NCBI RefSeq assembly: GCF_040436365.1
Contig: NZ_AP026369.1
Coordinates: 993,501-1,057,500 of the forward strand
Reading direction: 5' to 3'
Origin: Hydrogenimonas sp. SS33
Lineage (GTDB): Bacteria > Campylobacterota > Campylobacteria > Campylobacterales > Hydrogenimonadaceae
Length of the DNA: 64,000 nucleotides
A program made the position numbers and the translations under genes. Below are positions 24,524-33,123 of this stretch, one piece after another; within the stretch, counting starts at the first letter, position 1; each line of letters begins with the position of its first letter. The notes under the pieces are model-generated. The model searched no databases, was not told where the DNA came from, and saw only the letters and a list, made by a program, of their open reading frames with translations.

Positions 24524-25031
24524 ACCCCAAACCGTCCGACTCTTTTTGCCGTGGGACGAAGCCACCTTTCTGGAGGGGGCAAAAATCGCCTACGACTACG
24601 ACATGCGCCACACATGGCGGCGTTATGCCGGGTGGTTTTTCATCGCCCTGACCCAGTTCGGCGTCGTGGATGCCCTCCGCCACAAGGCGATCGGCCTGCT
24701 ACTGGTCTCGACCCTGCTGGTCATCTACTGGTACGGCCTGCGCTGGCCAATGCGCCGGCGGATGCTGCGCCGTTTTTTCCGCGCCCACCCCGACGCCGGC
24801 AAAACGCTGGAGATCTCCCTCTTAAAAGAGGGGGTCTGCGTCAAGGAGGGGTGCATCCCCTGGGAGCGGTTCTCTCGGGCCCTTCTTTCACCCAAAGGGT
24901 ACTTGCTGCAGATGGAGGCGGACGCTTTTATCTACCTGCCCCGCCGCATCTTCCCCGACAGCGAAACCCGCAACGCCTTCGTCGCCGAAATACGGGAGAA
25001 AATCCCTTCCGTCGTCAAAATTGACGAATAA
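24516..25031 (+). CDS. YcxB-like membrane protein
   Basis: This 171-residue protein has two closely spaced membrane spans (about residues 38-55 and 58-76), then a short basic stretch and a C-terminal soluble beta-rich domain with KEGCIPWERFSRALLSPKGYLL and YLPRRIFPDSETRNAF, a pattern typical of YcxB-like proteins, whose function is unknown. It starts within the previous gene. Association with the NO-reductase-like enzyme is positional only. Confidence 0.7.
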   Translation: MSEPQTVRLFLPWDEATFLEGAKIAYDYDMRHTWRRYAGWFFIALTQFGVVDALRHKAIGLLLVSTLLVIYWYGLRWPMRRRMLRRFFRAHPDAGKTLEISLLKEGVCVKEGCIPWERFSRALLSPKGYLLQMEADAFIYLPRRIFPDSETRNAFVAEIREKIPSVVKIDE

Positions 25032-25055
25032 ATTCTATGCAAGGAGTAGTTCATT

Positions 25056-25562
25056 ATGAAAAAACATTTCGTCGTAGCCGTCTATAACCGTCCCGAAAAA
25101 GCCAAAGAGGTCGTCCACCGCCTGCTCGATGCCGGTGTCGACAAACAGACCGTCTCACTTGTCTCCCGGAGCAACGAAGATGATGCCGAAAAGGTCGAGG
25201 TGGAGAAGGTTGACAGCGATGTCAAAGTTTGGGGAACACAGGGAGCCCTCTGGGGCGGTCTCATCGGCGCGCTGATGGGCGGCGCCTTCTTCATCGTCCC
25301 CGGTTTCGGCCCCATCGTGGGTGTCGGGCCCATAGCCGCCGCACTGGCGGGGGCCTTCGGCGGTGCCATGACCGGTGCCGCCGTCCTCGGCCTCGGAGAC
25401 GCCCTCGTCGAGTGGGGGATGGGAGAGGTCGAAGCCAAACGATACGAAGAGCTGGTGGAAAAAGGAAAAGTCCTGGTTATCGTCCATGGTAAAGAGGAGG
25501 CGGTCGCAAAGGCCGAAGCCCTACTCAAAGAGACCGATGCCGAAAAGGTGGAACTGCACTGA
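25056..25562 (+). CDS. General-stress-type protein with central glycine-zipper membrane segment
   Basis: This 168-residue protein begins like general-stress 17M/DUF1269 proteins (FVVAVYNRPEKAKEVVHRLLDAGV), followed by a Gly/Ala-rich hydrophobic hairpin (about residues 65-115: GALWGGLIGALMGGAFF, then GPIAAALAGAFGGAMTGAA) and a C-terminal segment ending VLVIVHGKEEAVAKAEALL. AAGGAG precedes the ATG. Members are thought to insert into membranes under stress. It is the last gene of the rightward group and ends at a hairpin facing the globin gene. Confidence 0.72.
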   Translation: MKKHFVVAVYNRPEKAKEVVHRLLDAGVDKQTVSLVSRSNEDDAEKVEVEKVDSDVKVWGTQGALWGGLIGALMGGAFFIVPGFGPIVGVGPIAAALAGAFGGAMTGAAVLGLGDALVEWGMGEVEAKRYEELVEKGKVLVIVHGKEEAVAKAEALLKETDAEKVELH

Positions 25563-25570
25563 TACCAATT

Positions 25571-25591
25571 GCAGGCGAAAAGTTCGCCTGC
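25571..25591. terminator. Hairpin between convergent genes
   Basis: GCAGGCGAA (25571-25579) pairs perfectly with TTCGCCTGC (25583-25591) across a three-base loop. It lies between two convergent stop codons and lacks a T tract, so termination efficiency is uncertain. Confidence 0.5.
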
Positions 25592-25610
25592 CCCCAAGAC
25601 GCTTCTTCCG

Positions 25611-26735
25611 CTAACCGGCCTTCATACGCAAAAAGAGGGTCAGTTTCATCGTTTCGGCCAGCAGGTCGATACCCTCCTGTATATAGATCCGGTTGCTCAC
25701 ATCTTTCAGGATGATACAGAGGTAGACAATGGCCGATTCACGGTCGAAATAGAGGTGCTTGACGATGTCGCACGCCTCTTCGCCGGGCTCCTCGTCGAGA
25801 AACTCCAGCCGGTCGATGGCCCAGCCGTAGGTATCGGTGAGAATGGTTTCGATGTTGTTCTCTACATGGGCGCGGTCGATCTGGGCATTTTTCATAACAC
25901 TTCTGCGGTAGACGATGTCGGTCATGGCCCGCACCGCCGCCAGAGAGCTGGAGAGGCTCAGGTAGGCCGTGACGCCCAGGTCGTTGAGGGGCCGTATAAT
26001 GCTCCGTTCCAACGCCTCCGCCGCCCGCCCGCTCTCCTGGGGCGAATCGGCATGGAGCAGCTCGGTACAGTGGCGCCGGATGACGGCCAGGTCGAGCCCC
26101 GCCTCTTTCAGCACCCCACGGTAGGGTTTGAGGTCATCGAGACTTTCGAAGAAGCGGTCGGCATGTGCTTCGTCGGGCTTGCCCCCGCCCTCTTCCTGCA
26201 TGGAAGCCCGGCACACCATGTAGGCGCGGTGGAGGCGGTTGACGGCGAGAAAGAGGTCGTTGCCCCGGTAGGGGGAGTGTTCCAGACTCTTCTGGGCGAA
26301 ATACTCCTCCCCCATGATCGCTTCGGCGACTTTGAGATACTTGATGATGAGCTTCAGGTAGGGCAGCAGGCTCGGCTCTTTTTTCGAGAGGGCCAGAATC
26401 AGTTCGGAGAGCAGGTGGTAGCCGTAGGACATGTAGAGGGGGTCGAGGCGGATATGGTAGTGGGCGATCCCCACTTTCGCGATCTTGGCGTAGAGTCTGT
26501 CGTCGAAGGGTTCAGAGAGAAGGGAGGCCACGAAGTCGATCTGCTTGCGCTTGAGCTCGGGGATCCGCTCTTCTGGGATGAAGTCTTTGAACTCCTCTTT
26601 CTCCAGCAGCCGCTCGTAGAATCTGTCCATGATCTCCTGCGCATAGGGGGCAATCTTCTCCAGGGCCTCTTTGCGCATCGGCAGATCGTTCTCGTCCAGT
26701 TGGTAGATCTCTTTGATCAGGGCGATTTTGCTCAT
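25611..26735 (-). CDS. Globin-coupled sensor-type haem protein
   Basis: This 374-residue cytoplasmic protein has an N-terminal protoglobin-type globin domain (about residues 15-175). KVGIAHYHIRLDPLYMSYGY matches the GxxHxxI proximal region, making His92 the likely haem ligand. The C-terminal ~190 residues form no output domain I recognise (no GGDEF, kinase or MA domain); they are helical with NNIETILTDTYGWAIDRLEFL. It could sense oxygen or NO. It directly follows the cyclic-nucleotide-binding gene (one-base gap), which in turn is coupled to a K+ channel. Confidence 0.8.
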   Translation of the reverse strand: MSKIALIKEIYQLDENDLPMRKEALEKIAPYAQEIMDRFYERLLEKEEFKDFIPEERIPELKRKQIDFVASLLSEPFDDRLYAKIAKVGIAHYHIRLDPLYMSYGYHLLSELILALSKKEPSLLPYLKLIIKYLKVAEAIMGEEYFAQKSLEHSPYRGNDLFLAVNRLHRAYMVCRASMQEEGGGKPDEAHADRFFESLDDLKPYRGVLKEAGLDLAVIRRHCTELLHADSPQESGRAAEALERSIIRPLNDLGVTAYLSLSSSLAAVRAMTDIVYRRSVMKNAQIDRAHVENNIETILTDTYGWAIDRLEFLDEEPGEEACDIVKHLYFDRESAIVYLCIILKDVSNRIYIQEGIDLLAETMKLTLFLRMKAG

Positions 26736-26736
26736 G

Positions 26737-27192
26737 TTACAGTACCTCTTCCAATGTTTTGTACATTTCGGCGATCTTCCCGTCCGCCTGGCGCAGAAAG
26801 CCCGCCAGCGCCGAGAGTATGTTGCCTTTGAGAATCACGCCGGCATCGGCGTGGCTCTTGCAGAAATCTTCGAAGACATCCTTTTCCAGCACGGCGATGG
26901 CGCCCGCCTCGGTGACACTAAGCGTCGTCAGGCTCACCCCGCCGTCGATGAGAGAGGTGAGGGAGAAGCAGACATCCTCTCCTCCTCTGACCGTCGCCAC
27001 TTCGACATCCTCGTCCCCCGAGCGTTTCGTCACCGAAACGGCCCCCTCCAGCAGAAAAAAGGCGCTGTCGCAGGTTTGCCCCTCTTTTCTGAGCTTCTCT
27101 CCCCTGGCCACCTCTTTTCTCTCCATATGGGCAAAGAGCACCGAAAGCGCCTGGGCATCCACATTCTCGAACAGTCGGCTTTTGATCTCCAT
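26737..27192 (-). CDS. Stand-alone cyclic-nucleotide-binding (cupin-fold) protein
   Basis: This 151-residue protein consists of one CNBD: LSVLFAHMERKEVARGEKLRKEGQ, FFLLEGAVSVTKRSG and GGEDVCFSL follow the Crp N-domain pattern. There is no DNA-binding helix, so it is not a transcription factor. The arginine-containing phosphate-binding cassette is not obvious, so ligand binding is uncertain. I chose the ATG at 27192 (GAGAGG five bases upstream); a GTG at 27198 is possible. It overlaps or abuts both neighbours and may be a regulatory subunit for the channel. Confidence 0.8.
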   Translation of the reverse strand: MEIKSRLFENVDAQALSVLFAHMERKEVARGEKLRKEGQTCDSAFFLLEGAVSVTKRSGDEDVEVATVRGGEDVCFSLTSLIDGGVSLTTLSVTEAGAIAVLEKDVFEDFCKSHADAGVILKGNILSALAGFLRQADGKIAEMYKTLEEVL

Positions 27193-27194
27193 AG

Positions 27195-28265
27195 TCACCT
27201 CTCCATAATGATGATGGCGGAAAATTCCGGTATGACGTAATCGTCGGAGGGGTTGATCACCACATCCATCTCGATTTCGCCCCTTTTGGCTTTGGTCAGC
27301 AGTTTTTTGTACTTTTCGCTCTCCCCCCCGAAACGCATCTTGGTCAGTAGAATCTTCTTGAGCTGGGCGCCGGTGACGTAGTTGGTGACGACACCCAGCA
27401 GAATCTCGTTCTTCTCCATGCTCGTCTTGAAGGCTTCCCCGTAGGTTTTCCCCACGAAGGGGTGCCGGGTGACGATGTGGAAATTCTGGGTGCGCAGCAG
27501 GTTGCGGATGACCTTGCTCATGCCCGGTTCCGTGATCGATTTAGAGAGCAGGAAGCGGTTGTACTCTTCGCTCATGATGATCTCGTCGCATTTGCTCTTG
27601 ATGAGATAGTTTTCATATTTGGGGTCGTTTATTTCGGCGATGATGTAGACGTCGCGGTTGAGGGAGCGGATGACGATGACCGTTTCGAGCACCTTGGCGT
27701 CGGCGTACTCGTCGTGCATGTTCAAAATCATCACCTTCTCCGCCTTTTCGATGCGCGCCTCTTTGAGCACCGCTTCGTCGTTGTACTCCCCTTTGGCGAA
27801 CTTGAGCCCGTGTTCGTTGAGTACCCGCTCCAGTTCCGGCACCAGCTCTGGATAGACAATGACGATGTTGGTGCCGTAACGTTTCTTGAACCCCTCCAGC
27901 ACCTCGATGCGCGGCGTCTTGAAACCGCAGATCACCAGGTGGCGGTCCAACTCTTCGAGCATTTCGTATCCTTTTTTCGCCTGAATTTTCATGGCCACCA
28001 GGTAACTGGCCATCTGGGCCGTAAAGAGCGACACCGCCACGACCCCGCCGATGATGATCACCATGGCGATGATTTTGCCGGTTTCGGTGTGGGGCACCAT
28101 GTCCCCGTAACCGACCGTCGTCGCCGTGACGATCGCCCACCAGAAGCCGTCGAAGAAATCGTGGTAGTACCGGGGCTCCAGCCACACCATCGCCTCCGAT
28201 ATGGCAACTACCAGCAGAAAGTAGAAGAGCAGATAGGCGTTGGCGACGGTCAATCCCTTTTTCAT
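27195..28265 (-). CDS. Two-span K+ channel with RCK/TrkA-N domains
   Basis: This 356-residue protein has a first span (residues 8-28), a pore loop with the K+ filter TVGYGD (50-55) and a second span (62-88), then an RCK domain (LVICGFKTPRIEVLEGF, about 110 onward) and a C-terminal TrkA-C-like region. It resembles MthK/Kch-type ligand-gated potassium channels of the inner membrane. The classic GxGxxG of a nucleotide-binding RCK is reduced to GFKTPR. The stop overlaps the CNBD protein start region. Confidence 0.9.
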   Translation of the reverse strand: MKKGLTVANAYLLFYFLLVVAISEAMVWLEPRYYHDFFDGFWWAIVTATTVGYGDMVPHTETGKIIAMVIIIGGVVAVSLFTAQMASYLVAMKIQAKKGYEMLEELDRHLVICGFKTPRIEVLEGFKKRYGTNIVIVYPELVPELERVLNEHGLKFAKGEYNDEAVLKEARIEKAEKVMILNMHDEYADAKVLETVIVIRSLNRDVYIIAEINDPKYENYLIKSKCDEIIMSEEYNRFLLSKSITEPGMSKVIRNLLRTQNFHIVTRHPFVGKTYGEAFKTSMEKNEILLGVVTNYVTGAQLKKILLTKMRFGGESEKYKKLLTKAKRGEIEMDVVINPSDDYVIPEFSAIIIMER

Positions 28266-28274
28266 GGTCCTCTT

Positions 28275-28350
28275 TTTTTTGGCGTAACGTCAGTTGTTTT
28301 TACCCCTGACGCTTCGAAAATGAAAATTACATTTCGCTTCACGCCGGAAC
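28275..28350. repeat. Possible relic of the multi-hairpin repeat
   Basis: ACGTCAG pairs with CTGACG and CGAAAATG pairs with CATTTCG, in the same order as the first two hairpins of the copies at 4.8 and 36.2 kb, followed by another ACGTCAG. The GGGGAC hairpin and the linker are missing, so kinship is uncertain. Confidence 0.35.
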
Positions 28351-28351
28351 G

Positions 28352-28753
28352 TCAGCGGCGCTCTTTCATACCTCCATATTTTACCAGTATCTTCCCCACA
28401 TCGTCGTAGGAGAGTACCCCGACATGGCGGTAGACTTCCTTTCCTTGTCCGTCAAACAGGATCTGCGTCGGAATCATCTGGATATGCAGCGCCAACGCCG
28501 CCTGCCGCTCTTTCCCCACGTTGACGAAGTAGATGGGAGCGTTGGGATGTGCCCGCTTGAAACGGTAGAGCAGTTCTCCCATCTTACGGCAATAGAGGCA
28601 GTGGTCGGAGCCCACTTCCAACATCACGGGCTGCCCGTGGCCGATCTTCTCTTTCACCGTCGCGAAAGGAGTCGCCTGAAGCGTTGCCGCCTGCGCCCAG
28701 GAGAGCGTCGCCGCCGTCATGGCGAGCAAAAGTCCGAAAAAAATCTTTCTCAT
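28352..28753 (-). CDS. Periplasmic thioredoxin-fold protein
   Basis: This 133-residue protein has a cleavable signal peptide (FFGLLLAMTAATLSWAQA) and a thioredoxin fold with CLYC (SDHCLYCRKM, about residues 52-55) and cis-Pro in MIPTQILFDGQG. It is likely a periplasmic disulfide reductase. It lies ten bases after the CcdA-like gene, the usual pairing in which the membrane protein delivers electrons to the periplasmic partner. AAGGA precedes the ATG. Confidence 0.88.
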   Translation of the reverse strand: MRKIFFGLLLAMTAATLSWAQAATLQATPFATVKEKIGHGQPVMLEVGSDHCLYCRKMGELLYRFKRAHPNAPIYFVNVGKERQAALALHIQMIPTQILFDGQGKEVYRHVGVLSYDDVGKILVKYGGMKERR

Positions 28754-28763
28754 CGTTTATTCC

Positions 28764-29474
28764 TTAAAATTGTTGATACGCCTCATAGAAAAAATAGGTG
28801 CCGAAACCCAGCAGCACCCAGGCGAAAAAGCGGTTGACCCACGTCGACATTTTCGCCACGGTGCGGCTGGAGACGACGCTCTGGGCAAACCCCACCGACA
28901 CGCCCGCCGCCAGAAGCAACAGGGAGTGGCCCAGGGCGAAGGTGAGAATGAGCCCGTAGGCGTAGAGATACCCGCTGCTGCCCGCCAGGGAGATGATGGC
29001 AAAAAGCGGCGCCGAGGCGCACGGCGTGCTCACCAGCCCGAACACGAGGCCGATCAGAAAAGCGCCGAAAAGCCGGTAACGCACCAGGGCGCGGACGATC
29101 GCCCCCTTGTCCACCTCCCCGACCCATCCCAGCGCATAGAGGCCGATGAAAACGCTGACGGCACCCGCGACGAGATAGGCCCACATCGGCGCGACGGAGA
29201 AGAAGCCCCCGAACTTCGCCACGACCCATCCCAGAAAAGAGAAACTGACGGCGACCCCCAGGGCGAAAAGTGCCGTGAACGCGTAGGTGTAGAGCGCCTT
29301 TCTCTTTCCTTCCAGATCCCTGTTGAAAGCCACGGCGCTGCCGACCAGAAACGGCACCGCCACCAGAGAACAGGGAGCCGCCGCCGTCAGGGCGCCGGCG
29401 GCGAAGGCACCGAGAAAGACCCACACCGACCCCATCGCCAGCCATTGGTCGATAAAAGAGTGCATCTCACCCAT
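28764..29474 (-). CDS. CcdA/DsbD-like transmembrane electron carrier
   Basis: This 236-residue protein has six predicted spans with one Cys in each half (AAPCSLVAVPFLVG and STPCASAPLFAI), the CcdA signature for moving reducing equivalents from cytoplasmic thioredoxin to the periplasm. I chose the ATG at 29474, eight bases after GGGAGAG. It sits between chrA and the periplasmic thioredoxin gene and probably reduces the latter, either for cytochrome c maturation or for sulfur chemistry performed by this gene run. Confidence 0.86.
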   Translation of the reverse strand: MGEMHSFIDQWLAMGSVWVFLGAFAAGALTAAAPCSLVAVPFLVGSAVAFNRDLEGKRKALYTYAFTALFALGVAVSFSFLGWVVAKFGGFFSVAPMWAYLVAGAVSVFIGLYALGWVGEVDKGAIVRALVRYRLFGAFLIGLVFGLVSTPCASAPLFAIISLAGSSGYLYAYGLILTFALGHSLLLLAAGVSVGFAQSVVSSRTVAKMSTWVNRFFAWVLLGFGTYFFYEAYQQF

Positions 29475-29492
29475 CTGCAAGTCTCTCCCGCA

Positions 29493-30716
29493 CTACAGTC
29501 TCCATCCCGCAAAGTAGAGCAGCAGCTCCGCGGCGATGCCGGCCAGGAATATCCAGAAGATGTTGAGCTTCCAGTAGCGCACGGCAAGAAGGGCGCCGAC
29601 GGCCCAGACGTAGGCCGCCGGCGACACGAGGCTCACTTTCGCGAGGCTGAGCACGACGAAAAAGAGCATCCCCGTGAAGCCGGCGAGAATCCCTTTGAGG
29701 CCTTTGCGGATGAGGGCATTGTTCCTGATCTTCGCATAGAGTTCGGACATGACGATCGTATAGAAGAAGGAGGGGTAGAACATGCCGATCGTCGCCAAAG
29801 CGCTCCCGGCGAGGCCGCCCACTTTGTAGCCGATGAAGGTGGCCGTGATGAGGAAGGGGCCGGGCGTCACCTGTCCGAAGGCGATGCCGTCGGCGAACTC
29901 TTTCATCGTCAGCCAGTGATGGGAGATGACCGCTTCCTGCTGCAGCAGCGGCATGATGGTCATCCCGTTGCCGAAAGCCACGGCACCCACTTTGAACATC
30001 GACATCAGCAGGGCTCCCGATCCGCTGTGCCACATGAGGCCCGCCGCCAGGAGCGCGACAAAAAGAAGGCCGCCGAGAACGATCCCGGCCAGACGCCATT
30101 GCCACTTTCCGGGAATGGCACTCTCTTCTCCCTCCCCGCCAGCCGTCGCTTCCGGCTTTTCATGCCGGAAGAAGAGCACCCCCAGCGCCACGCTAAAAAG
30201 GACGATCCGGAAGGCGTCGACCCTGAAGAGCATCAGCACAAATGCGAGGCCCGCCAGCAGCGCCGTCTTCCCGCCGTCGACATAGCGCCCGGAAAAGTCG
30301 AGGGCGACATGGACGACGATACCCACGACCATCGCCTCCAGCGCGACAAAGAGCGGATGGACCCATGCGACGTTGCCGTAGCGGAAGTAGAGCCACGAGA
30401 GCAGCACCATCAACACATAGGAGGGAAGGACGAAAAGAGATGTGGCGACGACCGCCCCGGGAAACCCTTTGATCCGGTAGGCGGTATAGGTGGCCAGGTT
30501 GAACATGATGGGCCCCGGATAGAGCTGCACCATCGCCAGCCCCTCGTCCATCTCCTTCTGGCTCAGCCACTTCCGCCCGACGACCAGCGCCTTGAGCTGC
30601 TGAAGCATCGCCATGCTGTAGGCGGTAAGCCCGATGAGGAAAAAGGCCCACGCCAGCCCGGGCAGACCGGGAGGTGTCGCCGATGCGGGGTTTTGGGCCC
30701 CTTTTCGCTCTTTCAT
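29493..30716 (-). CDS. chrA: ChrA-type chromate transporter, two-domain form
   Basis: This 407-residue inner-membrane protein contains two CHR halves. The first has LAMVQLYPGPIMFNLATYTAYRIKG (split motif near residue 65); the second has AFGQVTPGPFLITATFIGY and GNGMTIMPLLQQE. ChrA proteins export chromate, and relatives are tied to sulfate. The ATG at 30716 shares one base with the polyferredoxin gene stop (TGATG); the frame continues upstream but only as an antisense-like extension. Substrate here is unproven: neighbours deal with sulfur rather than chromium. Confidence 0.88.
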   Translation of the reverse strand: MKERKGAQNPASATPPGLPGLAWAFFLIGLTAYSMAMLQQLKALVVGRKWLSQKEMDEGLAMVQLYPGPIMFNLATYTAYRIKGFPGAVVATSLFVLPSYVLMVLLSWLYFRYGNVAWVHPLFVALEAMVVGIVVHVALDFSGRYVDGGKTALLAGLAFVLMLFRVDAFRIVLFSVALGVLFFRHEKPEATAGGEGEESAIPGKWQWRLAGIVLGGLLFVALLAAGLMWHSGSGALLMSMFKVGAVAFGNGMTIMPLLQQEAVISHHWLTMKEFADGIAFGQVTPGPFLITATFIGYKVGGLAGSALATIGMFYPSFFYTIVMSELYAKIRNNALIRKGLKGILAGFTGMLFFVVLSLAKVSLVSPAAYVWAVGALLAVRYWKLNIFWIFLAGIAAELLLYFAGWRL

Positions 30717-32089
30717 CACAAAAAATCCTTCAAACAGAGCAGCATGTAACTCAGCGGCAGCAGGGAGAGCCATACGAACGCGACCCGGCGGGCATGGCGG
30801 GGCGATTCGGGTGCCGCCAGGGCGATACGGCGCCACAGAAGCAGCAGCGTCCACCCCACGGCAATATAGTCGAACACACCGAAAACACGAAGCCAGGGGG
30901 CATCGGGTGTTGCCAGCGGGGCGAGCGTATGGAAAGGCAGATGAAACGCCTGAATGAAACCGTTGACTACATTGTGGAAATAGCGGGTGAAGAAGCTCAC
31001 GCACGCCACCCCGACGGAGGAAACCAGCGCCAGCGGCGCATAGGCGTAGCCCGCTTCGACGAAGAGTCGGCTCATCACGATGCCCAGGGCGTCGGACGCC
31101 TTTTTGAACCCGACATAGACGAGCCAGAGGCTCCATGCCGTCGCCGTCAGCAGCGTCAGAAGCGCTTCGAAATCGAGCGGCGAACGGGGGAAGAGCTTCT
31201 CAAGCCCGTGGGTGACCCACATCCAGGGCAGATAGGCGCCGAGGGGGGCCGGATTGTAGTCGAGCTTGAGTTTGAGCGTCAGTGTCATGAAGGCAAAGAG
31301 CAGAATATAGGTCCAGACATCCACACTGCGGGCCTTGCGGATGGGACGGGAGAGGGAGAAGCCGAATCCTTTGGCTTTGTAGCCGATAGCGGCGCAGGCG
31401 TTGGCACAGTCCATACAGAGGGTGCAGTCTCCCATGCTGTTGTTTTTGTTGAAGTTGAAGGGGGACTGGCCGAACTCGCACGCTTTGGCACATTCGTAGG
31501 TATGGCACGTGGCGCAGGCCGATTCGTAGCTTCCCAGCCACATGAAGGCGATGCGGGAAAAGGCGTTGCGAATGGCGCTGATGGGGCAGATGGTGGCGCA
31601 GTAGCCCATCTCTTTGAAGAGAAAATAGTAGGTAAAGGCCAGCAGGGTGAAGAGGGTGTAGAACAGGGCGACGGCGACCGGTTCTGCAAAAACGGCGGGG
31701 AAGGCGTAGAAAAGCCCCCAGTAGACCCCCAGCACGACGCCGAGGCTGATGTAGGGATTTTTCAGAAACTTCGGAACGGGCAGGGCTTTGCCTGGGCGGT
31801 GAATGATCTTCTTTCCCACGAAAGCCAGGGGGCAGATGGAGCAGAAGTAGGCCCCCAGCGTCGGCAGCGAGAGAAACATGAAAAAGGGCCAGAAGAAGGA
31901 CCAGAAAACCGCTGTGGTGAAGTGGTTTTCGTCCGCTTCGGGGTGGATGAAACCGTAAACCAGGGCGTAGACGAAAAGGCCCAGCGCCAGGCTTCGGACG
32001 ACAAAAAGGGTTTTGGGGTTTTTGAAAAAGAGTTCCCCCCATCGGTAGGCAAAAAGGTCGTTTCCGTCTCTTTCGATCGTCGTTACCAT
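30716..32089 (-). CDS. NapH/NosR-like membrane polyferredoxin
   Basis: This 457-residue protein has about ten predicted spans. Two CxxxCP motifs face the membrane (FCSICPLAF near residue 85 and YCATICPISA near 165), as in NapH/NosR/RdxA. A [4Fe-4S] pair follows (CATCHTYECAKACEFG and CTLCMDCANAC). Such proteins pass electrons between the quinone pool and periplasmic partners. There is no NosR flavin domain. It shares one base with chrA, so the two are translated together. The redox partner is unknown. Confidence 0.82.
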   Translation of the reverse strand: MVTTIERDGNDLFAYRWGELFFKNPKTLFVVRSLALGLFVYALVYGFIHPEADENHFTTAVFWSFFWPFFMFLSLPTLGAYFCSICPLAFVGKKIIHRPGKALPVPKFLKNPYISLGVVLGVYWGLFYAFPAVFAEPVAVALFYTLFTLLAFTYYFLFKEMGYCATICPISAIRNAFSRIAFMWLGSYESACATCHTYECAKACEFGQSPFNFNKNNSMGDCTLCMDCANACAAIGYKAKGFGFSLSRPIRKARSVDVWTYILLFAFMTLTLKLKLDYNPAPLGAYLPWMWVTHGLEKLFPRSPLDFEALLTLLTATAWSLWLVYVGFKKASDALGIVMSRLFVEAGYAYAPLALVSSVGVACVSFFTRYFHNVVNGFIQAFHLPFHTLAPLATPDAPWLRVFGVFDYIAVGWTLLLLWRRIALAAPESPRHARRVAFVWLSLLPLSYMLLCLKDFL

Positions 32090-32100
32090 CTATCGTCCGA

Positions 32101-32352
32101 TCAACCCTCTTTTTTCCCTAGATGACACTTTCGGCGGCGAATCTCTTTGATCTCTTTGACCTTCTTTTCGAGGTCGCTGAGCATCTCGTACTGCTGCGTG
32201 TCGGTGCGGCCGTGCTCCTCCATCCGCTTTTTGCGCTCCTCGATGGTCTCCAGCCACTCGTCGACCACTTCGTCGGGCACCGTGCAATCCGCGGCGTCAT
32301 CCTTTTCGTGATCGACGATCCAGTCGGCGATCTTTTTCATAATGTGTACCAT
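32101..32352 (-). CDS. Small charged helical protein of unknown function
   Basis: This 83-residue soluble protein is rich in Glu/Lys/Asp (DEWLETIEERKKRMEEHGR) and likely forms a helical hairpin. GGAG lies five bases before the ATG. It sits between the TauE/SafE and polyferredoxin genes with gaps of 9-11 bases, so it is part of the operon. It contains two Cys far apart (DCTVPDE and RKCHLG). I do not recognise it. Confidence 0.7.
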   Translation of the reverse strand: MVHIMKKIADWIVDHEKDDAADCTVPDEVVDEWLETIEERKKRMEEHGRTDTQQYEMLSDLEKKVKEIKEIRRRKCHLGKKEG

Positions 32353-32361
32353 ATCGACTCC

Positions 32362-33123
32362 TTAGACATTGATATGCAGCAGCTTCATCACCATTTTGGC
32401 CGAAAGAAGCAGCAGCAAGACGGCAATCAGTTTCTTGACCTGTCCCGGCGTGAGGTTGTAGTGCATGATCCTGTCGCCGATATAGCCGCCCATGATCGCC
32501 GCGACGGTAACAACCCCAAGCATGATCCAGTCCATATGGACGAAGGAGAGGTAGGTGGCGAAACCGCCCAGGGAGGAGAAGGGGATGACGAAACTGATGG
32601 CGTAGGCTGCCTTCTTGGCATCAAACCCAAGCAAAATCAGCAGCGGCATGATCAGCGAGCCGCCGCCCACACCGATCATCCCCGACACCAGCCCGACGCT
32701 TCCGCCGATGAGATAGAGGATCCACGCCTTGTCGTAGACCACTTTCGTCTCCCTGTGGCTGAAGATGAGCAGAAGGGCGCTGACGAGCAGAAAGGCGACC
32801 AGAATCCACTCCACCACCTCTTTCTGCACATACTGGCTCAACCAGGCCCCCACCGGCGTGGCGAGGAGAATGGAGATGACTAGCGGCATGGCGAATCCGA
32901 CATCGAGAACCCCCCGGAAGAAGTTCATCACCGAGGCGGTGATCGTCGAGGCGGAGTTGATGAAGAGGCCGATCGCCTTGGCCAGGTTCAAAGGCATGCC
33001 CATCATCGTGAAGGTGGGCACCAGCACGATGGCCGCGCCGACCCCGCCCATGGAAAAGAGGGTCGACAGCGCCAGCGTCAGCAGGAAGTAGACACCGTAA
33101 TGGAGCAATTCCGACCCATTCAT
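32362..33123 (-). CDS. TauE/SafE-family sulfite/sulfur-anion exporter
   Basis: This 253-residue protein has about eight spans and the duplicated family motif (FSMGGVGAAIVLVPTFTMMG near residue 25 and SGMIGVGGGSLIMPLLILLG near 150). The family exports sulfite, sulfoacetate or other organosulfur anions. The ATG at 33123 overlaps the rhodanese stop by one base. Genes for two rhodaneses immediately upstream support a sulfur substrate. Confidence 0.88.
   Translation of the reverse strand: MNGSELLHYGVYFLLTLALSTLFSMGGVGAAIVLVPTFTMMGMPLNLAKAIGLFINSASTITASVMNFFRGVLDVGFAMPLVISILLATPVGAWLSQYVQKEVVEWILVAFLLVSALLLIFSHRETKVVYDKAWILYLIGGSVGLVSGMIGVGGGSLIMPLLILLGFDAKKAAYAISFVIPFSSLGGFATYLSFVHMDWIMLGVVTVAAIMGGYIGDRIMHYNLTPGQVKKLIAVLLLLLSAKMVMKLLHINV

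Noticed and set aside
30717-31136. N-terminal extension of chrA
   Set aside because: It overlaps the polyferredoxin gene out of frame; TGATG coupling at 30714-30718 and ChrA length support the ATG at 30716.
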